NCBI GenBank assembly: GCA_038380795.1
Contig: CM076260.1
Location: forward strand, 33,204,634-33,268,633
Source of the DNA: Pyrocephalus nanus
Lineage: Eukaryota > Chordata > Aves > Passeriformes > Tyrannidae
Length of the DNA: 64,000 nucleotides
Direction of reading: 5' to 3'
In this document: positions 55,568-64,000 of the stretch, piece by piece
Numbering within the stretch: the stretch's first letter is position 1
Layout of the letters: every line of letters starts with the position of its first letter
The notes under the pieces: model-generated
Told to the model about the DNA's origin: nothing
The model's input: only the letters and a program-made list of their open reading frames with translations
Databases searched by the model: none
Translations under genes and position numbers: made by a program

Positions 55568-58500
55568 TCACATCTTCTCCAGTGTATGTTTTTCTTACAA
55601 GTTCTTACTTTATCTGAGGTGGTCCTCCTGGTCACTGGCTCTGATGCAGTGAGATATAGATTCCACCTAAGTCTCCACAGAGTGATTATTACAAACCTGT
55701 TTTGTATTTCTAGCTCTGCCTTGTACTGCATCACTTCCCAAAATAAGCTTTGCACCCCCTCTTTTTTGTTTCACGTGAAAATCTTTTTGATTAAAACTGA
55801 AATATCTACAAGCAGTGGAACGAAGGGCTGAAATTGTGAAGGACCTTGTCAATAAATTTAAATGGGTTTACACAGCTTGCTTTTTTTTTTTTTTTTTCCT
55901 TTTTTTTTTCTCCTGCCCTGTGTCTCCTGTCAATGTAAACTGGGAAATTAGCCTTAGGATTATATATTGCTGAAGAGAAGTACAGCAAGAAGGGATCAGT
56001 CATGGCTGACGTTAGCTGGGAAAAGCTTCCTCTGGGCTTTCTCCTGGTTGGCTCTAAAACGCAGAAAAGCATATGCAAAAACCTGAATAAAGAGTCCTGC
56101 TTGTGTTTAAATACATGTGTGTATAAATGATTATTTAAAAAATCCTTTTGCAAAATTGACATTTAAGCACTGATTTCACAATGTAAAGTAAAGGCAAAAC
56201 CAAAGGAGTCCTACTTGAAACTTGCTGTCAAATAGAACTCACTGCATTATGGCTTTATAGTGTAGACACGGTCATATTAGACCAGAGATTAACCTTTTCC
56301 ATTAATTTAACTTGTTGCATAAACAAGATGAGATCATGTGTATTTTTTACTTTTGAAACAGCATATTTAGCAAGTACATGCTGCTGCTGGATCACCATTA
56401 AAGGTTAACTGAAGTGAGCTGTCATATTGGTCTCTTATCAGTTGTTTTCTTCCTGTGAAGTCAACCTGCATATAATTCTCTGTCCTTGGATTTTGCAATC
56501 ACATCTGGGTAGTTTGGGTTACCTTTAAGATGGTCAGAGTGAAAATAAAATAAACTCGTGGAGGTGATTGTCAGATCAAAAGTCACTGGGTTCTTGCAGA
56601 AAAGTAACAGCTGTGTAGTCATCACCCTTTTTGTAGCTAATCCACCTACACATTCAGAGACTCAGGAGCGTACCTGGATTTGGAGTGAGGAAAGAAAAGT
56701 CTAGGAAATAGGGTGGCACAACAAAGCTTCATAATACTGTGTAAACAGGGAAGTATTTTTCCATCACTTCTGCTTTTGTTATTTGTATTATCATAAATAG
56801 CACCTGTTACATGTTATAAGCATACATGAGGCTATATCCCAGCAACTCTCTTGGAAGTTATGATATATGGTTATCAGGGTGGATCTGCCTTCCATCTTTA
56901 CTTTCACATTTATAAATGTTCTGGGCTTTGAGACCCATGAGCTGGGATGCACCTGTAAGTTGCTAGAGCATATTTATTTCTCTTATTAATTTGTTTTATG
57001 ATGACTCCAAAGAAAGTCGAGGTCCAACTGTTTTGCCTGCTCAAACATCCAGTGACAAACTGGCACACAAAACAGAAAGCATGAAAGAAAGGACTAGCAG
57101 AAAACATTTGTTTATAAAGGAAGTTAATGCCCATTTTGATGTGTCTTCACATGCCATTTTTAATTTTGCCAGTTCTGAGTCAAAATTAAAGGAGAAAAAA
57201 ATCTTCCCACATTCCTCTTTTTTATCTCCTTTGAGATTAAAACTTTCGTGGTAAGCTCCTCGCTCAGACAGTGACATTGCAATTTCTTAATAACAGCAAT
57301 GAAAACCAGTAACCAGTAATAATATTTTTTCCCAATAATTTTATTTTATTTGCTTGACGGTTTTCTTCCTCAGTTGTTCTCTTCTTCTAAATGCCTCCAT
57401 CTGTTGAGATTTCAGTGTTGGGATTTAATATGTAACAAAATGCACCAAGACCCTTTTCTTAATCTCACCCCTATCCTTTTCAGCATCAAAATAGTTGTAT
57501 GACCATGTGGCATCTGCATCATTTTCATGGGTTTACTGCAAAGGCAGAGGTGTAATAAAACAGGAACTGGAGCACTTCAGTCCTGCTACAGCAGTGAAGT
57601 GTCATTCACTCTGATGACCTCAATAGTTGTGCACCTACACTTTTGTCAAAATGTTCCCAGTGGCATTTTTCATAAGGTTTGATCTTCCAAAGATCTCTTC
57701 CTCTCCTGTTATGATGATTATTTGGTGGGATTTTCTGTTGTCTATTGATTTTTTTCCTGTTGCTGCCTGAAATGACATTTTGGGTCTAGATGTGTGTTTT
57801 CTGATGCTGTGTTAACAATCTGCTGATCCTCCATGCACACTGGAACACAAACTCAAACAGAAGGTGAGGAAGGACCAGCTAATGAGACAGCTAAACCTTT
57901 GCTTGCTGGTTTTTTCAAACTATAGTGCTTGCTACGGACAAGTGAATTGGAGTTGCATGCTCTTCTCCCAAAAGTAAATGTTTTTAGCTGTTCTGTGTGT
58001 CATTTTTATTATATTCTATTATAGCTGTTTTAACTTTATATGTGTTCAAAGTGACATCTTTTTTTGACATTTCAGGTAAAAACAGAATTATTTTTTCACT
58101 GATTTGTTTTCACCTAATTTTTGCTCCAGATTTTTGGGGTTTAAAGGTGATACTTGAAGTCACAATAAACCAAACACCTCATGTTCGTGGTTGCTGAAGG
58201 GAAAATGTGTGTGAAATTAAAATTTTCACAGGTTTGTTTTCTACTGGGTGTTCCATTCTTACATTAGTTCTGAAAAACAAATCTATTCTTTGCCATGGTT
58301 CACTGTTTCTTGGTAATGTTAGCACAAATGACAGCAGCGCAAAGGTGAATGCTGTCTTTCCAAATGCGGCTTGCAGAAGTGTGCAGGACTGAGCAGGAGC
58401 ACAGGGATCTGAAGGGCTGACCTTCTGCCATGGGATGGGAGCTGTTTGGTCATCTTAGCACATTTTGTCCCAGAAGCCTGTCCCAGCTGAGCTGAGAACT

Positions 58501-61095
58501 GGGTTGAGGTACTCTCCACAATACTGACACCTCTACCTGTGGTTGCCATCAACTCTAATCTCAGATAAGATCAAGTAATGAGCTGTGCCATTTGTTCACA
58601 CTTTTGAGACTGTTTAACACATGATGAGCAGGGTATTTGATTGAGCAGAGTAGGAGTTCTGATATGAAACACTTATATCCTGGGATTTGGACATTTCCCA
58701 GCTCACGTCTACTTCTCAATGAGCTGAAAGCTTGGTAAGTCTTGGCTCATTGCAGGAATCACTGTGACCTGTCCGGGCAAGGAGAAACCCTCTAGCCCTG
58801 CCCAAAGGAGAGCCACATCTCCAAAAGAGATGGTATCAAGTACTGACTTAATGGGAGGAAGTGCTAGAGACCCTTTCCCGCTGGGCCTAATGAACAAGAA
58901 GCATATGAGGCAGGAGGAGGGAGAAAAAGGGGAAGGGATTTGGGCCAGAATGATGAATGATCCCCACAGTTGGATCTGAGCTATAAAGAGAAGCAAGTCC
59001 TGGAAGTAAAAAAGCTTCAGTCTATCTGAGATTGTATGTGACCTCCCACAGTACTGTTGTAAATCTCTTACTGTCCTGTCATAGGAACTGGGGATGGTGA
59101 AAGGACTCTTGAGTACCAACCTAAACACTGCACACACGTGGTTCTTTTGATTTTTACATTTTCACACAAGCCTCACAGTTAAACTGATCTGGACTTGTGG
59201 TCTTCAAATCTTGCCTTTATGAGCACAATTTCAAGTACATGGCTGGACTCTAAGGCGTCTTTTCTCTTCAAGGAGGGAATTCCAGGTGCCAGACACACTC
59301 CTGAGGTCAATGCTCCTCATACATGTGTTTACCAGGGTAGCTAAGGGAGAAAAGGGTATGTCTCTGCTTAATTTCAAAGGCTAGTTTGAGAGGTGACAGT
59401 GGATGCATCTCTGAAGGAAAAATACCTCCCAGTAGCTCTGCAAGTTAGGAGCAGTCACTGGCGTATGGTGCGATAAAATCACTCAGGAACTGTGGGTTCC
59501 GAGAATATTACACTGAGACTAGAGAACACACCTGACTTCTTGCCCAGTTTTATAATGTGTTTGAAATCAGTACCTTGGTTACATTTTAATTTCCATTGCT
59601 CTAATGAGCTGATGATTTACTGAAACACTTTAATGGAGTTTCCAATGACCTTAAAATAATAGTATTTTTTTTAAAAGTGGTTAAGTGCAGACTTTTATGA
59701 GACAAACAGAGCCAGACTTCTCTTTCAAAAATATGATTTTTGCAAATGTGCTTGGTTCTAAAAAACCTCAGAGCTGTTTTTCAGAGTGACAGAAATAAGA
59801 TAAATGCCAGAGTAAGCAGTAGTTGATCTCACATCGCTGAAGTTTCAACACTAAATGAGCAAAGCATTTACTGCATACAGAAGCAGGTCCAGAAGAAGGT
59901 CTGAATGTCTTTCAAACTACCTGTGAACAGCATGGAAGTGCTTCTGTTTTGTGGCTATGTTTGACTTCATGGGCAATGCACATGTTTATAGGAATATTTG
60001 CAAATAGCATTTATCCTGTCATAATCTGCACTTATTAAATATGCTCAGGCTTATCTTTTCCTCCTTTCTCTCTCCTCTTAAGTACCACTTAAAACTTTCA
60101 GGATCTTCTACTCTTTCAGCATCCTAACTCTTTCCACACAGAGACACTGTGACTACTTTACTTAGGGGTTGAGCACTTGAAATTCATTTCCTTAGCCTTA
60201 ATTTTCCAAGCCTGTTTGCTCAAAACCATACTGCTCTTTGGCAAGGTTTTCAGTTTTTCTTCTTCACTTCTGCAAGTTATCAGAAAGCTAGCTAGCTCTT
60301 TCCCCCAAGTATCTTGACAGCAGAGCCTCAGAGATAGAAGCATTTTGTTTACAATTTACAATATGTATATATAACTCAACATCTTTTCTTCCTCCCCACT
60401 TTTGTCAGACCAACCTACTCCTAAGGAAATAATTGCCTGAAGGTTGGCAGACTCCTGCGTTTACTGGTTTTCAGTGGTGCCTGCTAGGTAAATGTTTGAC
60501 AGATTGACTATCAGTTATATTTAATACCAGAGAATTTCTAAAAATCTGAAGTAATTCAAGCTCACGCAATTGAAGATTTTCTTAGACTTGGATGTACAGC
60601 TTTTGCAAAGATGTTTAAGCTCCAAAAATAGAATGTATTTTGTTATTCCTCTCAGGTCCAGGGACTCCCTGATGTCCTAGTTCCCAGATGTGGTGGTTTG
60701 TGAACTGCTCTGTCCTTGCCCCTTTGGGAAACAGTAAGGAATAGTAAGGAAATAGATCTGCAATAAGATCCTACCACAAGTGTGTCTGAACTCTTCCCAG
60801 CCTTACTTTATATCAGAAAGGAAACCAGCTGTGAGAGAATGGAGCAGGGTTAGGGTAGAACAAATCACAGCAATCGCAAGTCAAAGACAGATAGAAGAAA
60901 TGGGGCTCTTCTGTGTAAACTGTGGTGAGGAGGTATTTGATGAAGAATCTCTCTGGGACTGGATGAACACTTGGAGATTTGTACATACAGGCTCCATGGA
61001 TCATAATTGGGAACCAAATATGAAGAATCAAACCCAAACAATGTAGATTTTTTTCTATCAGTTTTTAAATACCCTGAGCTTTTAGAAAATCCAGA
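55568..61095. other. Intergenic, no gene recognised
   Basis: AT-rich and poor in recognisable repeats. T-rich tract near 55880-55910. Open frames (58709-59137 minus, 56991-57254 plus) have no recognised homology. May hold conserved non-coding elements, but this cannot be seen from one sequence. Confidence 0.45.
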
Positions 61096-61608
61096 TTTCT
61101 TTTTTCTTTTCTTTTCTTTTCTTTTCTTTTCTTTTCTTTTCTTTTCTTTTCTTTTCTTTTCTTTTCTTTTCTTTTCTTTTCTTTTCTTTTCTTTTCTTTT
61201 CTTTTCTTTTCTTTTCTTTTCTTTTCTTTTCTTTTCTTTTCTTTTCTTTTCTTTCCTTTCCTTTCCTTTCCTTTCCTTTCCTTTCCTTTCCTTTCCTTTC
61301 CTTTCCTTTCCTTTCCTTTCCTTTCCTTTCCTTTCTTTCTCTTTCTCTCTTTCCCTCTTTCCCTCTTTCCCTCTTTCTTTCTCTCTTTCTCTCTTTCTTT
61401 CTTTCTCTCTTTCTCCCTCTTTCTTCCTTTCTTCCTCTCTTTCTTTCTCTCTCTTTCTCTCTTTCTTTCTCTTTCTTCCTCTCTCTTTCTCTCTCTTCCT
61501 CTTTCTTTCTCTCTTTCTTTCTCTTTCTTTCTCTCTTTCTTTCTCTCTTTCTCTCTCTTTCTCCCTTTCCCCTTTTCTCCCTTTCTCCCTCTCTTCCTTC
61601 CTTCCTTT
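61096..61608. repeat. 513-nt pure pyrimidine tract with (CTTTT)29 and (CTTTC)17
   Basis: From 61096 to 61608 the + strand has no purine. 61106-61250 is exactly 29 copies of CTTTT and 61251-61335 exactly 17 copies of CTTTC. 61336-61608 is a degenerate CTTT/CTCT/CCCT mix. On the minus strand the motifs read AAAAG and GAAAG. Long open frames across it on both strands (256 and 212 codons) are low-complexity artefacts. Confidence 0.97.
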
Positions 61609-64000
61609 ACTTTCTTTCTCCCAATCTGAATGCATAGATATTTAATTCAAGAATTATTGATAGAGGAGTTATCCTATGGCAAATAGTGAGGGAAGTTTGG
61701 GCATATTAACTTTGTAACAGGAAAAACTCAAATAATTAGTTCTATACTTCTATCAGCACTTACTATCTTTTTGCCCTTTCTATATTTCAAAGTAAACTAT
61801 TTCATATCTCGTGTTGGTATTTAGTTTTGGTATTTAGTTTTTTTGCACCACAGATTGCTTGTTAAGACCTTGCTCATTTATCATAAATAAAATGCGTAAA
61901 GGTAAGTCTGAGGGTATACACCACATATCTAATCTGCCATCTAACCTTCACTCGCTAATCTGTGGTATTTATAGAATGCTAATCACTAGATTAGGCATTT
62001 ATCTTCAATGATATAAGGCAGATTTGGCTTTAACATTACAGTGGGCTCTGTACTGTGTTAAAAGCTTTATCATCTCAGTCACTCTTCTCAGCAGGGGAGG
62101 GGGCTGAAGGGAGGAGTTGCCTTTTCAGTGACACTCTAAAGATGACATTACTAGCCATAGCATTTTCTAACTTTGCTTTTAAAAACTCTGGCCGTTTTCT
62201 ACCCTGTTTTGCAGCACTTTCCACTTGCTGAGCAATAATAAGTAGTGTATCTATCTACATTTAAAATGACAGATGGTGCCTGTCCCAGTGCTGATAAGGG
62301 TGACTGTACAAACACCATCTCCTTGATGGGGGAGCTGCAGAAAAATGGCACAATCTGGTATGAAGTCACTTCTGATATATTTTATAATCTCTACATCCCA
62401 CCCTCCAAGGTGTGCCCTTGTAAAAATTTGCCAATTTACCCTTATAAAACCCCATCAGTTTTTCTAGTATGAAGAAAGCAAACAATTAGTGTTGGGCAGC
62501 TTAAAACCTACTCATGTCTCCAGATTCATACCCCTTTCCACACACTACTTGAATCAATCCCTCCCCTTTAACCAAGGGAGAAATGGACCAGTAGCAAGTG
62601 ATGGATGCTTGGGTTTTCAGACGAAGAAGGCTCTGACTCCATGTTACTAAATGGCAGGTTAGAGCTGTAAAAAAATCAGAGAAAGAGTTTATTTATTTGT
62701 TTGGGTTTTTTTCTTGCTTGGTGTTTGTTTTGTTTGTTTGCTTAAACAGCATAAAGAACTCTTTTGGATTTATTTATGCACATTCATCCACGGAAATCTA
62801 ATGCTGCTTTAGACTTATAAGAAGCTGAAGAGTTAAGGAATATGTTCCTCTGTCATCCTGTCTTCTGACCGAGGAGCATTGCTGAGCTGTTATTTACTTA
62901 TATTCTTGTTATGTACTTATTCTTGGATTTGGTTATAGCTCCAGATGGCACATGTTTGCATTCACATTTGCAACAGCTGAGGTATGGTCAGGCAGTTTAA
63001 AATCTCTAACAAAATGTCCTTGGTTTAAAATGAAGACACACAATCCCCCTTCTTCAGTCAGTGAGCAGCACCTGTCAGAAAGTCACTTTAAATGCTACTC
63101 CAGTGTTTCTGAAAACAAAGAACAACAGAACATGAGTTAAACAAAGATGCCCAGGGGATGCCCATAGATGCCCCCCTTCTAGGAAGGGAGCTTTTCAGAG
63201 CTCCTATTTCATGTCAAGATGTGGGGCAGAAGTTCAGAGGCATCTGCCTTCACTGTAACTCAGTAATCAGAGGCAAATTTAAAACAGGCCTAGTTTCAGT
63301 GATAGAAACATTTCACTGCAGGGCCTCTTGGGGCAGCTGCTTCTCTAATAATTTGCTACTTCTATTCAAACAGCTATCATCAAAAAGATACTGATTTTAT
63401 CAGATCTTAATCAATGAAATATTTTAAACACATGCTTACCTTCTATCACTTGAGAAGTTCACCCACTGACCTTCAGGATAGCCTGAATGTGTTTAAATGA
63501 ATTAGATTCATGATATATGTAGATTTGCTTCAGATATCTCACTTTGCCATGGCATTACCAGAAGCTAAAGACACTTCTTCAGAGCTTGTTTCAAAGCTGA
63601 GCAAGCTTCAGCTTGGGCCTGATATTTCCCAGTCTCTGCCTAGCTGAAACAGGCAGTCTGAATGATAGCTCTTAGTTCCTCTAGCTGAGAAATGAATACC
63701 TTTATTGCTCAAGAGAGATGGTGTGCACCATGAGACAAGGGGAGATGGAACCCTTCTAGAAAGATAATGGTTTTATTACTGTCTCCTCTAGTCATCATTA
63801 AGCTGTTAGAGTGTTCAACTGTCCTCAAAAGTACCAGTGACATGGAATTCACCCAGCTCCTCCTAGAAAATAAGTTGTGTAAAACTTCTAGAGAATCCTG
63901 TTCTGAAGTCATATGTATGTTTACAGGCCATATAAATGTTTTTACATGAAACCAGAAAGATAAGAGGTCACTGAATCAAGGAATATGTGCATATATCAAC
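61609..64000. other. Intergenic, no gene recognised
   Basis: AT-rich sequence. Contains a 13-bp tandem duplication at 61814-61839. Open frames near 62.2, 63.0 and 63.2 kb have no recognised homology. Confidence 0.5.
61814..61839. repeat. 13-bp tandem duplication
   Basis: TTGGTATTTAGTT repeated twice, exactly. Confidence 0.85.

Noticed and set aside
60865..61645. Open frames of 256 and 212 codons (Lys/Arg/Glu and Phe/Ser/Leu only)
   Set aside because: Both are direct translations of the pentanucleotide and pyrimidine repeat.
1..64000. CRISPR arrays, bacterial operons, tRNA or rRNA genes
   Set aside because: None seen. The DNA is vertebrate, and no cloverleaf or rRNA signature was recognised by eye; a tRNA or covariance-model scan would be decisive.

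Overview
This is vertebrate nuclear DNA, almost certainly from a bird. The evidence is the abundance of CR1 LINE fragments with the typical ATTCTATGA-type tails, two copies of an avian ERV LTR family, compact introns, and one complete recognisable gene. That gene is TTK (MPS1), the dual-specificity spindle-assembly-checkpoint kinase, on the + strand. I traced 21 coding exons (13280-36689). All have GT/AG boundaries and phases that join without a break, giving an 879-residue protein (human TTK is 857). A probable non-coding exon 1 lies in the CpG island near 4.8 kb, which makes 22 exons as in human. Species cannot be set from the sequence alone.

Layout. 1-3.4 kb is a graveyard of retroelements: a + strand CR1 ORF2 fragment interrupted by a minus-strand CR1 3' end, then a minus-strand endogenous retrovirus remnant (gag-like and pol pieces, a Lys-type primer binding site and one LTR), then a CR1 3' end. 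4.54-5.1 kb is the only CpG island. It is the TTK promoter, with an NRF1-like site, three CCAAT boxes spaced 30 and 29 bp, and a CHR-like TTCGAA, which is the architecture of G2/M genes under NF-Y and DREAM/MMB control. 4.87-13.28 kb is the long intron 1, followed by exons 2-22 to 36.7 kb and a 3' UTR with two AATAAA signals (37009, 37298). 37.3-64 kb is intergenic: several CR1 fragments, a solo LTR of the same family as the one at 2.7-3.3 kb, and a large pentanucleotide (CTTTT)29(CTTTC)17 repeat inside a 513-nt pure pyrimidine run. No second protein gene was found. In mammals TTK is flanked by ELOVL4 and BCKDHB; no exon of either is recognisable here.

The TTK protein keeps every kinase landmark: Gly loop 550-555, Lys571, Glu589, gatekeeper Met620, HSD catalytic loop with Asp665, DFG Asp682. 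One activation-loop autophosphorylation threonine (human Thr675) is replaced by valine. I see no convincing previously undescribed system. The items most worth checking are the phased promoter, the pyrimidine tract, the activation-loop substitution and the nested retroelement cluster.
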